Positions 8,029-17,830 are shown, numbered from the stretch's first letter. The stretch is DNA of 64,000 bases from Improbicoccus pseudotrichonymphae (GCA_036322855.1 AP027924.1:310001-374000), one strand, 5' to 3'. Made by a program: numbers and translations. The notes: generated from the letters alone by a model not told the origin.

Positions 8029-10371
8029 ATGGTATCAAAATATAAAATCAGCGAGTTTGCAAAAGATTTAGAAAAAACAAGCAAAGAGATTTCTCAACTT
8101 TTAAAGTATAAATTCAACGATGAATTAAAACGTGTAACTATATTGACTCAAGATAAGATAAATTTCGTTTTGGATTTTTATTCGCAGCAAGATCAAGTTG
8201 AAAATTTTGATGATTATTTTTCCGTAAGAAAAGTTAATTCTGTAAGCGAAGAAGATATTGGAACAATTATAGCAAGTTATAAGTCTAAAGTTGGTGAAAA
8301 TGTTAAAGAAAGTAAATTAAGTAAACCTCTTCCTAAACAGAAAATTTCCGGAGAAACTAAACTTATTCAAGAATCGGAAATTAATACCGATGACAAAAAT
8401 ACGAAAGTGATAAATACAAAAGACGAAAGCGTAAATATCGATAAATACAACGAAAGATACGATGCAATAGCAAACAGCAAAAATATTGTAAAATCTGATA
8501 TTTTTTCATCCAAGCAAAAAATTAAGCGAAAAATTAATCAATACAGAAAAATAAGCAAGAAAAAAGAAACTGAAAATGAACGTTTGGCAAGAATAGAAAG
8601 AGAACGCAAGTTAAAACCATTGAAAATCTCAATGCCTGAAAAAATCACTGTAGGCGAGTTTGCTGTTAAATTAAAGGCAAAAGTTTCGGAAGTAACTAAA
8701 AAATTAACGCAGCTGGGAATTACGCTTACGGCAGATGATTTTTTAGATTTTGATTCGGCGAGTCTTATTGCTTTGGAATTTCATGCTAAAGTCACCAAAG
8801 AAATACAAAAAAGTATTGAGGAAATGGTAATAAATTATGAGGAAGATAAAAAAGAAGATTTAAAACCCAGACCTCCGGTTGTCGTTATTATGGGTCATGT
8901 CGATCACGGAAAAACTTCGCTTTTAGATTATATACGCAAAACCAAAGTCGCAGATAGAGAATACGGTGGAATAACACAACATATCGGTGCTTATAAAATC
9001 AATTTCAAAAACAGTCAGATTACTTTTTTGGATACTCCGGGTCATGAAGCCTTTACTGCGCTCAGAGCTCGTGGGGCAAGTATTACGGATATAGCCATTT
9101 TAGTTGTTGCTGCTGATGACGGAGTAAAACCGCAAACCATAGAAGCAATTAATCATGCAAAAGAAGCCGAAGTTTCTATAATTATTGCCATAAACAAAAT
9201 CGACAAAGCCGGGGCAGATATCGATAAAATAAAACAACAATTAGGCGAGCACGGAATTGTACCGGAGGCGTGGGGCGGAGATGTACCATTTGTTGGTGTA
9301 TCTGCCAAAACCGGACAAGGAATAGATGAATTACTTGAGATGATTATTTTGGTGTCAGAACTTAAAGATTTGCGCGCCAATCCGAATCGTGAAGCAAACG
9401 GTACGGTAATAGAATCAAGGTTGGATAAGGGAAGCGGGCCAATTGCAACACTCCTTGTGGCCAATGGGACTTTAAAAAAGTCGGATATTATAGTCATAGG
9501 TTCAACTTTGGGTAAAATTAGAACTATTAAATCAGATGATAATAAATGGCTTGAAAAAGCATATCCTTCGGATCCCGTGGAAATTACCGGTCTTAGTGAT
9601 GTTCCGTCAAGCGGAGATAAATTTAATGTTGTACAAAACGAGCGCCTGGCAAGGCAGTTAGTTGAACAAAAAAAATATTTAGAAAACTGCAAGCGTCTGA
9701 ATCTAGACAAAAAAGATAAAGACGATAATATCTTCGAAAGTACAATCAAAAAAGAAGAATTAAAGTTAAAGATAATTTTAAAGGCCGATGTTCAGGGTTC
9801 TTTAGAAGCCATAAAGCAATCTATTAATAAAATAAAATTAGACAAAAATTTAGAAGTAAAAGTTGTTCATGATGCGATAGGAGCGATAAAGGAATCTGAT
9901 GTAATGTTTGCAAAGGCATCCGAGGCTATAATTATAGGTTTTAATGTAAGGCCTGCCGAACGTGCCGAAGAATTGGCCAAAAACTCCAATGTTACTATCA
10001 AATTGTACCAAATAATATATGATTGCATAAATGATATTAACGATTTGCTAGATGGCTTAGTAAAACCGAAGTTCGAAGAGATTGAGATAGGAATTGCCGA
10101 GTGTAGAAGAGTTTATAAAGTAACCGGAATTGGAGTTGTGGCGGGGTGCTGTGTTATATCCGGCAAAATAGAAAGAAGTGCAAAAGTTCAAATTTTACGC
10201 GATGATGTAGTCGTTTTTACCGATAAAATAGAGTCTTTAAAAAGATTCAAAGATGATGTAAAAGAAGCTATATGCGGTTATGAATGCGGCATAAAGCTTG
10301 CATATTTTTCAGATGTAAAATTAAACGATAAGATAAGAGCTTACAGAGTAGAAGAGGTTAGCAGAGCTTAG
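8029..10371 (+). CDS. infB: translation initiation factor IF-2
   Basis: A GTPase of 780 residues that brings initiator tRNA to the 30S subunit. N-terminal IF2N modules (about 1-60 and 200-255) flank a lysine-rich linker. Then come the G domain (GHVDHGKT near 290, DTPGHE, NKIDK) and domains II to IV. ATG at 8029 follows a strong AAGGAGGAG at 8010-8018 that overlaps the end of ylxR. rbfA, often next, is not found; a small membrane protein gene follows. Confidence 0.97.
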   Translation: MVSKYKISEFAKDLEKTSKEISQLLKYKFNDELKRVTILTQDKINFVLDFYSQQDQVENFDDYFSVRKVNSVSEEDIGTIIASYKSKVGENVKESKLSKPLPKQKISGETKLIQESEINTDDKNTKVINTKDESVNIDKYNERYDAIANSKNIVKSDIFSSKQKIKRKINQYRKISKKKETENERLARIERERKLKPLKISMPEKITVGEFAVKLKAKVSEVTKKLTQLGITLTADDFLDFDSASLIALEFHAKVTKEIQKSIEEMVINYEEDKKEDLKPRPPVVVIMGHVDHGKTSLLDYIRKTKVADREYGGITQHIGAYKINFKNSQITFLDTPGHEAFTALRARGASITDIAILVVAADDGVKPQTIEAINHAKEAEVSIIIAINKIDKAGADIDKIKQQLGEHGIVPEAWGGDVPFVGVSAKTGQGIDELLEMIILVSELKDLRANPNREANGTVIESRLDKGSGPIATLLVANGTLKKSDIIVIGSTLGKIRTIKSDDNKWLEKAYPSDPVEITGLSDVPSSGDKFNVVQNERLARQLVEQKKYLENCKRLNLDKKDKDDNIFESTIKKEELKLKIILKADVQGSLEAIKQSINKIKLDKNLEVKVVHDAIGAIKESDVMFAKASEAIIIGFNVRPAERAEELAKNSNVTIKLYQIIYDCINDINDLLDGLVKPKFEEIEIGIAECRRVYKVTGIGVVAGCCVISGKIERSAKVQILRDDVVVFTDKIESLKRFKDDVKEAICGYECGIKLAYFSDVKLNDKIRAYRVEEVSRA

Positions 10372-10490
10372 TAGTTCGATCGGTGTGTTTCGGGTTTTAC
10401 TTTTTCTTTCATATGTTGTAGAATTTGGAGTGTATATGTTTTAGTTTAAGTTCTACACATGTATTTTGTTGTATTTGTGGGGTGTTTAAG

Positions 10491-10724
10491 TTGGAAGATT
10501 GTTCTAATTCAGATAAAGAGGAGATTTTAGACACAGAGAAGTTTGGTATACATTTTTCAGTGCCAATATTTAAAACTAAAACTAGAACTATTTTGGAAAT
10601 TTCGGGCATGGTAGCTATAGTGTCATTGATTGTGGTTAATATTTTATTAGTTAAAAAAGTATTCTTCGATAAAAGTAATGAACCCAAGGAGAAACGAGTC
10701 GAAATTTCAGAAGAAAATGAATAG
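10491..10724 (+). CDS. small single-pass membrane protein, unknown
   Basis: A 77-residue product, unrecognised. It has an acidic N-terminus (EDCSNSDKEEILD), one hydrophobic helix (about residues 38-58) and a charged tail (KSNEPKEKRVEISEENE). I chose TTG at 10491 because a GGGGTG site lies about 8 bases upstream; an in-frame upstream start at 10425 gives a Cys-rich 22-residue extension that looks untranslated. It lies between infB and aspS on the same strand. Confidence 0.5.
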   Translation: MEDCSNSDKEEILDTEKFGIHFSVPIFKTKTRTILEISGMVAIVSLIVVNILLVKKVFFDKSNEPKEKRVEISEENE

Positions 10725-10775
10725 TTTATTTTTATGTTTCTTTTTGGATGTTTGATTTTTATTTTTGGTGGTAGG

Positions 10776-12527
10776 ATGCATCGTACGCACAGATGTGGTG
10801 AGATTGTAGATAATTTGATAGGAAAAGAAGTCGTCGTTGCCGGTTGGGTTAATTCGGTAAGAGATCATGGTAGTGTTGTTTTTGTCGATTTAAGAGATGA
10901 GAGCGGTTTAGTGCAACTTGTTTTTAAAAATCGAGATATTAAGATCTCCAAAGAATTTGTAATAAGTGTTTCCGGAATGGTCAAAAAAAGGGATAAAGAT
11001 TTAATAAATACAAAAGTTCCGTCCGGTCATCTGGAGATTGAGGTAGTGGAAATCAAAATTTTATCGAAGTGTGATTTGTTACCATTCGAGATAGAAAATT
11101 GTGAGAAAATCAAAGAAGATTTGAGGTTGAAGTATCGATTTTTGGATCTTAGAAATAGTAAAAATCACGATAAGATAATTTTGAGATCTTGTGTTTTGGA
11201 TTTTTTGAGAAACAAAATGAAAAAGCTTGGGTTTTTAGAAATTCAAACTCCGATTTTGTCCGCATCTTCACCGGAAGGTGCCAGAGATTATATTATTCCT
11301 AGCAGAAAACATAAGGGAAAATTTTATGCTTTACCTCAGGCACCACAAATTTTTAAACAGCTTTTGATGTCGTCTGGTTTTGACAGATATTACCAAATAG
11401 CTCCTTGCTTCCGCGATGAAGATTCAAGGGCAGATAGATCTCCGGGTGAGTTTTATCAGCTTGATTTTGAGATGGCATTCGCAGAACAAGACGATGTTTT
11501 AAAGGTTGCCGAAACAGTACTTTATGAGCTTTTTGTCAAATTTAAGAAAAATGCCGAAACCAGCAAAGCACCGTTTGTTCGTATACCTTATAAATTATCT
11601 ATGGACAAATACGGTACCGATAAACCTGATCTTCGTAATCCTGTTACCATAAATGACGTGAGCGCTGTTTTTGCAAAATCGGATTTTGCTCCTTTTAGGG
11701 GTAAAATCGTAAAAACTATGTGCATTTCCGATGAAGTTTGCAATGAGGTCAAGCCTTCTTCTTTATCGAGAAGTTTTTTTAATCAGATGATGGATTTCGC
11801 TTTGAGTATAGGAATGCAGGGTCTGGGATACATAAAAATAGATGCTGATTTTAATTTTTCGGGTCCGATTTCAAAGTTTATACAAGAAGATAGGAAACAT
11901 GAATTTATAAATTTGAGTTGTGCAAAGCGCAATAGCGTGGTGTTTTTTGTTGCTGGTGAAGATGAAAAAGTGTCTTTATTGGCTGGAAAAATAAGGAACC
12001 AGTTGGCTAAAAAATTAGATCTAGTTGATAAAAATAGATTTGAATTTTGTTTTGTTACAGATTTTCCTATGTACGAGAAAGATGATGACGGTAAAGTTGT
12101 ATTTAAACATAATCCTTTTTCGATGCCAAAAATAGATTTAAAAAATATGGGCGGCAAAGACCCATTGGAAGTTGTTGCCTATCAGTATGACGTAGTATGT
12201 AATGGTATTGAAATTTCTTCCGGAGCGGTGAGAAATCACGACCCGGAAATGCTTATAAAAGCATTTGAAATAGCAGGTTATTGTAAAGAAGATGTAGTTT
12301 CGAAGTTCAATGCTCTTTATAAAGCGTTTTTACACGGGACTCCTCCGCATGCCGGTATGGCACCTGGAATTGAGAGAATTTTGATGTTTTTAACCGAATC
12401 CGAAAATGTAAGAGACGTTGTGGCATTCCCCATGAACAGCAACGCACAGGATTTATTGATGGGCGCGCCTTCGGAAATTAGCGAAGAACAGTTGAAAGAG
12501 GCTAATATAGAGGTGAGAAAAATATGA
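10776..12527 (+). CDS. aspS: aspartyl-tRNA synthetase
   Basis: A 583-residue class IIb synthetase of the bacterial type, with an anticodon-binding OB fold (about 1-105), the catalytic core and the inserted GAD domain (about 280-400). Motif 2 is in FRDEDSRADRSPGEFYQLDFEM and motif 3 in GMAPGIERI. ATG at 10776 gives the family N-terminus MHRTHRCGEI behind GGTGGTAGG; the frame also opens 14 codons upstream, but that segment has no family match. Confidence 0.96.
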   Translation: MHRTHRCGEIVDNLIGKEVVVAGWVNSVRDHGSVVFVDLRDESGLVQLVFKNRDIKISKEFVISVSGMVKKRDKDLINTKVPSGHLEIEVVEIKILSKCDLLPFEIENCEKIKEDLRLKYRFLDLRNSKNHDKIILRSCVLDFLRNKMKKLGFLEIQTPILSASSPEGARDYIIPSRKHKGKFYALPQAPQIFKQLLMSSGFDRYYQIAPCFRDEDSRADRSPGEFYQLDFEMAFAEQDDVLKVAETVLYELFVKFKKNAETSKAPFVRIPYKLSMDKYGTDKPDLRNPVTINDVSAVFAKSDFAPFRGKIVKTMCISDEVCNEVKPSSLSRSFFNQMMDFALSIGMQGLGYIKIDADFNFSGPISKFIQEDRKHEFINLSCAKRNSVVFFVAGEDEKVSLLAGKIRNQLAKKLDLVDKNRFEFCFVTDFPMYEKDDDGKVVFKHNPFSMPKIDLKNMGGKDPLEVVAYQYDVVCNGIEISSGAVRNHDPEMLIKAFEIAGYCKEDVVSKFNALYKAFLHGTPPHAGMAPGIERILMFLTESENVRDVVAFPMNSNAQDLLMGAPSEISEEQLKEANIEVRKI

Positions 12528-12553
12528 ATTATTTTAAATTTTGATGAAATTTG

Positions 12554-12581
12554 TTGACTTAAGAAAAAATTCGTGTAAAAT
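12554..12581 (+). promoter_or_regulatory. sigma-A type promoter before the nucleotide translocase
   Basis: TTGACT at 12554-12559 and TAAAAT at 12576-12581 with a 16-base spacer, preceded by TG at 12574-12575. It lies in the aspS-tlc gap, about 40 bases ahead of the chosen ATG. Confidence 0.55.
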
Positions 12582-12621
12582 TCAGAATTTGGTAGACGAT
12601 TTTAAGGTGGTAATTTACATA

Positions 12622-13965
12622 ATGATAAATTTTTTAATGAAAATCTGCAGGTTTAATTTTGGGAAGTTTGAAGAAAAAGAATTTAGAAAGTTTCTCAGAA
12701 TGGGTATTATTTTTATGCTAACAATAGGTATATACTGGTCTCTTAGGCCTTTAAAAGATTCTTTATTTTCTCAATTGGCGGGAGCTATAAATCTTCCGTA
12801 CGCGAAGACTATTTCTCTTATTTTTATGATTCCTTTTGTTGCATTGTATACGAATCTTTTAGATAGATTTAAAAAAGAAAAACTGTTGACAGTTATGCCG
12901 TGTGTTTATGGTGTGGTAATTTCTCTGTATGCTATTTTTGTTTGGCTTTTTCAAAAGGGCGCTATTCAACCAAGTGTTATCACAAAGATGATGGGTTACG
13001 TTTGGTATTGGTTTGTTGAAAGTTTTGGTTCCGTGGTTGTTGCGTTATTTTGGTCGTTTTCTACCGATGTGACAAGATCTAATTCGGCGAAACAAGGGTT
13101 TCCGTTGGTAGTTGCCTTGGGTCAGATAGGAGGGATAATCGCACCTTATTTGCTCATAAATTTACCGGTTGCCATTGGGATCAGATATGATTCTGTTTCA
13201 ATGATAATCCTTGCTGTACTTACATTCTTGTATGCACCGTTGATTAGGAATTTGTTGAGTAAAACTCCGGGTGAATTGATGAATTCCGGTGTTGAGACAA
13301 AATCGAAAGAAAAAGAAAAGAAAGAAGAAACCGGATTTATGGGTGGAATTAAATTGCTTTTCACACAAAAATATTTATTGGGTATATTCGCGGTTAATCT
13401 TTTTTTTGAGTTTATAGTGACTATTTTTGATTTCAATTTTAAATTACTTGCAAGCACGAGGTATTCGGGCGTTGAACTTACTCAATATTTGTCTTTTTAC
13501 AGCTCGGTTGTTAACACCGCGTCGTTGATTTGTTTACTTTTGGGAATAAGTAAAGTTGCGAAGAAATTGGGTATTGGTATTTCATTGGCTGTTATGCCTT
13601 TGCTTTTAGGGTTGGCTGTTTTTGGATTTTATACCATTCATTCGCTCAGTTTCTTCCTGTATTTGATGGTATTTTCAAAGGCAATTAATTATGCTTTGAA
13701 TGGCCCTACTCTCAAGCAATTATATATTCCTACAAGTCAGGATGCACGTTCAAAGTCTCAGGCATGGATAGAGACTTTTGGTTCCAGGATTTCGAAGGAA
13801 GCTGGTTCCGGTGCGAACATGTTGATAAAGCCCTTGGGCAAGTCCGGCTATATGCTTTTTAGTGTGTTGACGAGCGGAATATTTATCGCAGCTTGGTTTT
13901 TCATTGCTCTTTTCTTGGGCAGAACATGTAAAAAAGCGACTGATTCAAACAATATTGTATGTTAG
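12622..13965 (+). CDS. tlc: ATP/ADP (nucleotide) translocase, Tlc/Npt family
   Basis: A 447-residue polytopic protein with about 11-12 hydrophobic segments. It matches the TLC ATP/ADP transporter family: an N-terminal block IYWSLRPLKDSLF, then VESFGSVVVALFWSF and KAINYALNGPTLKQLYIPTS with DARSKSQAWIETFGSR. In Rickettsiales, Chlamydiae and plastids these proteins exchange host ATP for ADP or import nucleotides. It is slightly shorter than usual (about 480-530), with a trimmed C-terminus. ATG at 12622 follows AAGGTGG; an upstream TTG at 12541 precedes the promoter and is rejected. Which nucleotide is carried, and whether exchange is coupled to ADP or proton, cannot be read from the sequence. 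Confidence 0.9.
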   Translation: MINFLMKICRFNFGKFEEKEFRKFLRMGIIFMLTIGIYWSLRPLKDSLFSQLAGAINLPYAKTISLIFMIPFVALYTNLLDRFKKEKLLTVMPCVYGVVISLYAIFVWLFQKGAIQPSVITKMMGYVWYWFVESFGSVVVALFWSFSTDVTRSNSAKQGFPLVVALGQIGGIIAPYLLINLPVAIGIRYDSVSMIILAVLTFLYAPLIRNLLSKTPGELMNSGVETKSKEKEKKEETGFMGGIKLLFTQKYLLGIFAVNLFFEFIVTIFDFNFKLLASTRYSGVELTQYLSFYSSVVNTASLICLLLGISKVAKKLGIGISLAVMPLLLGLAVFGFYTIHSLSFFLYLMVFSKAINYALNGPTLKQLYIPTSQDARSKSQAWIETFGSRISKEAGSGANMLIKPLGKSGYMLFSVLTSGIFIAAWFFIALFLGRTCKKATDSNNIVC

Positions 13966-13976
13966 TTTAGAGTTTT

Positions 13977-15137
13977 ATGAAAAGAGAAGTTTTAATCAAG
14001 TTTGGTGAATTTTTTTTAAAGAAAGGAAATAGGTTTTTTTTTGAAAATGCGCTTGTAAGAGATATAAAATGTAAAATAAAAAAGTTTGGCAATTTTTCGG
14101 TATGTAGTTATTCCTCTTTTGCTGTGATTGCTTCGGATTGCGACGATGCTTTGGATATTCTGATTTCTGTTTTGCCTAAGATATTCGGAATATCTTCTTT
14201 TTCGCCGGCACTTTTTGTCGAAAAAGAATTAGATTTAATAAAAAATGTTGCCTTGAATATTTTGCAGGAACATGAAAAACGCAAAACATTTAAAATAGAA
14301 ACCAAAAGATCAGATAAAAAATTTTTTCTTAACTCAATGCAAATAAGTTGCGAAGTTGGAGAATTTTTAGTTAATAATTCTGATTTTAAAGTCGATGTTA
14401 GTAATCCAGATATAACTATAAATATTGAATTACGCGAAAAAGGGGCATATTTACATTCAAAAACCTTTAAGGGTCTGGGTGGATTGCCGTCTGGTACCGG
14501 CGGAAGGTGTGCTGTGTTGTTATCCGGAGGAATCGACAGTCCGGTGGCTTTTTTTTTGATGGCTAAAAAGGGTCTTGACATAACATGTATACATTTCGAA
14601 ACACCGCCATACACAAGCGAAGCGTCTGTTTTGAAAGTGCGAAAAATAGTGCGCAAATTGTCGGAATACAAAAGCAAAATAAAATTATATATAGTGAATT
14701 TTACGAAAATTCAGGAGAATATAAATAAACATTGTTCGAAAGAATTATTTACGATTATTTCCAGAAGGATAATGAATAGAATAGCACAAGAAATTTCATT
14801 ATTTGAAAAATGTTCGGCTGTTGTTACCGGAGAAAGTCTTGGTCAAGTGGCAAGTCAAACACTTTCGGCAATGTTTTGTACGAACGAGTCCATAAATTTG
14901 CCAATTTTGCGTCCGTTAATAACTTTTGATAAATGCGAAATAATAGACATAGCCAAAAAAATAGGTACTTTTGAAATTTCTATCGAACCTCATGACGATT
15001 GTTGCTCAATTTTTAGTCCAAAACATCCTAAAATCAATCCTGTATTAAAATTTGTTAAAATAAACGAGCAAAATATTGAGAATTTAGATATTTTAATAGA
15101 GGATTGCGTGAAAAATTGCAAAATATTTGAGTATTAA
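13977..15137 (+). CDS. thiI: tRNA 4-thiouridine synthase ThiI
   Basis: A 386-residue enzyme: N-terminal ferredoxin-like and THUMP domains (about 1-165), then a PP-loop adenylation domain with SGGIDS at 183-188. A cysteine pair in HDDCCSIFSPKHP (342-343) corresponds to the catalytic persulfide/disulfide Cys of the family. There is no C-terminal rhodanese domain, as in Firmicutes. Sulfur would come from a cysteine desulfurase that is not in this window. It starts 12 bases after tlc. Confidence 0.95.
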   Translation: MKREVLIKFGEFFLKKGNRFFFENALVRDIKCKIKKFGNFSVCSYSSFAVIASDCDDALDILISVLPKIFGISSFSPALFVEKELDLIKNVALNILQEHEKRKTFKIETKRSDKKFFLNSMQISCEVGEFLVNNSDFKVDVSNPDITINIELREKGAYLHSKTFKGLGGLPSGTGGRCAVLLSGGIDSPVAFFLMAKKGLDITCIHFETPPYTSEASVLKVRKIVRKLSEYKSKIKLYIVNFTKIQENINKHCSKELFTIISRRIMNRIAQEISLFEKCSAVVTGESLGQVASQTLSAMFCTNESINLPILRPLITFDKCEIIDIAKKIGTFEISIEPHDDCCSIFSPKHPKINPVLKFVKINEQNIENLDILIEDCVKNCKIFEY

Positions 15138-15150
15138 AGGTTTTGAAAAT

Positions 15151-15882
15151 ATGGTTATTGGTAGTTTAAAATCAAGGTCTGTATTTGTGTGCACCGAGTG
15201 TGGTTATAATTCTGCCAAATGGTATGGTCGTTGTCCATCATGTGGTATGGGTAATACCCTTGTTGAAGAATTGAGAACATCCGCAAAAACAAATGTGAAA
15301 TATTTTCTCAATGGAAAGAATATCCCTGTTAAAATAAAAGAAATAGAAATAAATAAAAATATAAGATACAAAACCGGTATAGGCGAATTTGACAAAATTC
15401 TCGGAGGCGGTTTAGTAAAGGGTTCTTTAGTCCTAATCGGCGGAGCGCCCGGTATAGGTAAATCCACTTTGCTTTTACAAATTTCTGACATGATAAAATG
15501 CAACAAAGTTTTATATGTTTCGGGCGAAGAAACAGTTCAGCAAATAAAAATGAGAGGCGAAAGAATAGGTTTGTCTCTCGAAAAACTTTTTATAATGAGC
15601 GAAACAAATATTGAAGAAATAATTTTTCAAATAAACGATTTAAAACCTGAGCTTGTTATATTGGATTCAATACAGACTGTATATAGAAAAGAAATAGCAT
15701 CATTACCGGGAAGTATATTACAGGTAAAAGAATGTTCGAATATTTTATTGGAATTTGCAAAAAAAACAGACGTAACGGTGATAATTGTAAGTCATGTTAA
15801 CAAAGACGGTGGTATAGCGGGCCCAAAGGTATTGGAACACATAGTCGACGTCGTGCTTTATTTCGAAGAGTTTTTAAAATAA
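15151..15882 (+). CDS. radA: RadA/Sms-like ATPase, C-terminally truncated
   Basis: A 243-residue protein with the RadA zinc finger (CTECGYNSAKWYGRCPSCG) and the RecA-like core (Walker A GGAPGIGKST, SGEE, ILDSIQTV, and VSHVNKDGGIAGPKVLEH). It ends right after VLYFEEFLK. Full-length RadA is about 450 residues, with a KNRFG motif and a Lon-protease-like domain beyond this point; both are absent. The end is clean: folD follows 10 bases later with its own Shine-Dalgarno and no leftover radA frame. ATG at 15151 is preferred (AAAGGTT upstream) over an upstream TTG overlapping thiI. Confidence 0.88.
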   Translation: MVIGSLKSRSVFVCTECGYNSAKWYGRCPSCGMGNTLVEELRTSAKTNVKYFLNGKNIPVKIKEIEINKNIRYKTGIGEFDKILGGGLVKGSLVLIGGAPGIGKSTLLLQISDMIKCNKVLYVSGEETVQQIKMRGERIGLSLEKLFIMSETNIEEIIFQINDLKPELVILDSIQTVYRKEIASLPGSILQVKECSNILLEFAKKTDVTVIIVSHVNKDGGIAGPKVLEHIVDVVLYFEEFLK

Positions 15883-15892
15883 GGAGTTTTTT

Positions 15893-16738
15893 ATGATTAT
15901 TGACGGTAAAAGCATGGCGGAGAAAATAATTTCTGAAGTTGAAGAACAAATTTCAAAAATAAAAAAAGAATATAACAAATACCCTTGTTTAAGTATTATT
16001 CAAGTAGGTAATAACGAGGCTTCTGAAATTTATATAAAAAACAAAATATCTGCTTGCAAAAGAGCAGGCGTAATCTCAGAAGTTTATAAATTTAATAGTG
16101 AAACTGATGAAAATGAAGTTATTGATTGTATAGAGCAAACCAATCAAAATACAAAAATTAATGCGATTTTATTGCAGTTGCCTTTGCCTGAAAAATTTAA
16201 TAGAAGAAAGATTATGGAAAAAATTCTTCCTGAAAAAGATGTTGATGCTTTCACATATAGCAATGGTGCCAAAATTTTTGCAGGGGATTATGACATTTTG
16301 CCGTGCACTCCTTCCGGGATAATTCATATTTTAAAAGAAATTAACCTTAAGTTGGAAGGTTCGAAATGTGTTGTGATTGGAAGAAGTGAAATAGTGGGAA
16401 AACCTCTGGCATTGGCTTTGCTAAAAGAGAATGCAACCATTACCATTTGCCATAGTAAAACGACAAAAATAAAAGATATTTGCAAAAAAGCCGACGTTCT
16501 GATTTCTGCCGTCGGAAGACCTAATTTAATCACACATGAAATGGTAAAAAAAAATGCTGTAGTAATAGATGTCGGAATCAGTCGATACAATAACAAGATT
16601 TGTGGGGATGTAGACTTTGAAAGAGTTTCAGAAAAAGCTTCGCATATAACTCCTGTTCCGGGTGGAGTTGGTCCTTTAACAGTTGCTTTTTTAATTAAAA
16701 ATACTTTTACATTATTTAAAAACCAATATTTTGTGTAA
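15893..16738 (+). CDS. folD: methylenetetrahydrofolate dehydrogenase/cyclohydrolase FolD
   Basis: A 281-residue bifunctional enzyme interconverting 5,10-methylene-, methenyl- and 10-formyl-THF with NADP. It shows the Tyr-x3-Lys catalytic pair (IYIKNK), DVDAF, TPSGI, the Rossmann segment VVIGRSEIVGKPLA and the PGGVGPLTVA signature. GGAG lies 8 bases before the ATG. Folate one-carbon supply fits with thyX in this window. Confidence 0.96.
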   Translation: MIIDGKSMAEKIISEVEEQISKIKKEYNKYPCLSIIQVGNNEASEIYIKNKISACKRAGVISEVYKFNSETDENEVIDCIEQTNQNTKINAILLQLPLPEKFNRRKIMEKILPEKDVDAFTYSNGAKIFAGDYDILPCTPSGIIHILKEINLKLEGSKCVVIGRSEIVGKPLALALLKENATITICHSKTTKIKDICKKADVLISAVGRPNLITHEMVKKNAVVIDVGISRYNNKICGDVDFERVSEKASHITPVPGGVGPLTVAFLIKNTFTLFKNQYFV

Positions 16739-16765
16739 AATTTATAATTTTTTATTTAATTATAG

Positions 16766-16793
16766 TTGATTTTTATTAATTTTATATTATAAT
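16766..16793 (+). promoter_or_regulatory. promoter of the unknown 16853 gene
   Basis: TTGATT at 16766-16771 and a perfect TATAAT at 16788-16793, 16-base spacer, 60 bases ahead of the next start codon. Confidence 0.5.
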
Positions 16794-16852
16794 TTATTAA
16801 TAGCGCCCTATTTTTGATGAAATAAATAAAATATAAGGAGTTGAAGTTTTTT

Positions 16853-17830
16853 ATGGATAGAAAAATATGTTTTAAATTACACGGCAAGGGAATGAAAGAA
16901 GGAATAATATTTGCAAAATCAAAAGTAATTGATTTTAAATTAAATGATGTTAAATCAAATTCAGAGATCGAATATAAAGAAATTATCAACAAAGTCAATG
17001 CAGTCAATGAACAACGTGGAGAAAAAAAACTTGACGAAAAAGAAAAGAATTTTTACATTCGATTCTGCACACCAAGTGGTAAAATATTCGAAAAAAACAA
17101 AATCTTAAGTTATAACATAAAACTTGAAGATATACCCTTTGAAGCCATAGAAGGCGGAAAGGAAGAGTTTGAAATGTTTCTAAAAACAAATCCAGACGCA
17201 GAGAAACAAAATTTAGAAGAAAAAAAGAATAAATTAGGAAAAGAAATAGATGATATTAAAGAAAAATTAAACGAGAAGAGTTTCTTTAAAGTACGTGAAA
17301 ATTTTAAATTTAAAAGTGAAATTAAAGAGAAATTAAAAGAAATTTCGAGTTTAGAAAAAAAAATAAGTTATCTGAATTCATGTGATCAAAACAAAAACGC
17401 CACACTAAATGTTCATATTATGTTTGAATCTTTAGGTGGTATGTTTGGTAAAATAAGAAAATTGATAATAAATGTGAAAAAAATCACTTTTGAAGGAGTT
17501 GGTTCATACGACAACGCACAAAAAGTAGATTTTGATTCGCCCTTTAAAATGACTTTCAAATCTAATGTGGTAGAAAAAGATATTACCAATAAATTACTTA
17601 AAAATATAAATGACACAATTAAAAAAAAGGAAAACTTTGAAAACAAAAGAGCGATGTTTTTAAAGAAAAACGAGACCGAAAGAATCTTTTATAAAGATGA
17701 AGTAAATGGGAGCGTTAGTAGTCAAGACGAAAAAAATTTTTCGAGTTTTATAAATAAAATAACAAGTCGTACAAATGATGAGAAAGGTGCAGTTCGTGAC
17801 ATTCACCTAATAATAAAAGCAAGGAAATAG
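16853..17830 (+). CDS. unknown protein with central coiled coil, 325 aa
   Basis: I do not recognise this protein. It is highly charged, rich in Lys, Glu and Asn, with no signal peptide or membrane helix. Residues about 115-180 are predicted coiled coil by eye (heptads in KKNKLGKEIDDIKEKLNEK). A glycine-containing conserved-looking block follows (MFESLGGMFGKIRKL, then FEGVGSYDNAQKVDF). ATG at 16853 is chosen because AAGGAG ends at 16840 and TTG at 16841 abuts it. It has its own promoter and stands alone before a structured intergenic region. Confidence 0.7.
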   Translation: MDRKICFKLHGKGMKEGIIFAKSKVIDFKLNDVKSNSEIEYKEIINKVNAVNEQRGEKKLDEKEKNFYIRFCTPSGKIFEKNKILSYNIKLEDIPFEAIEGGKEEFEMFLKTNPDAEKQNLEEKKNKLGKEIDDIKEKLNEKSFFKVRENFKFKSEIKEKLKEISSLEKKISYLNSCDQNKNATLNVHIMFESLGGMFGKIRKLIINVKKITFEGVGSYDNAQKVDFDSPFKMTFKSNVVEKDITNKLLKNINDTIKKKENFENKRAMFLKKNETERIFYKDEVNGSVSSQDEKNFSSFINKITSRTNDEKGAVRDIHLIIKARK

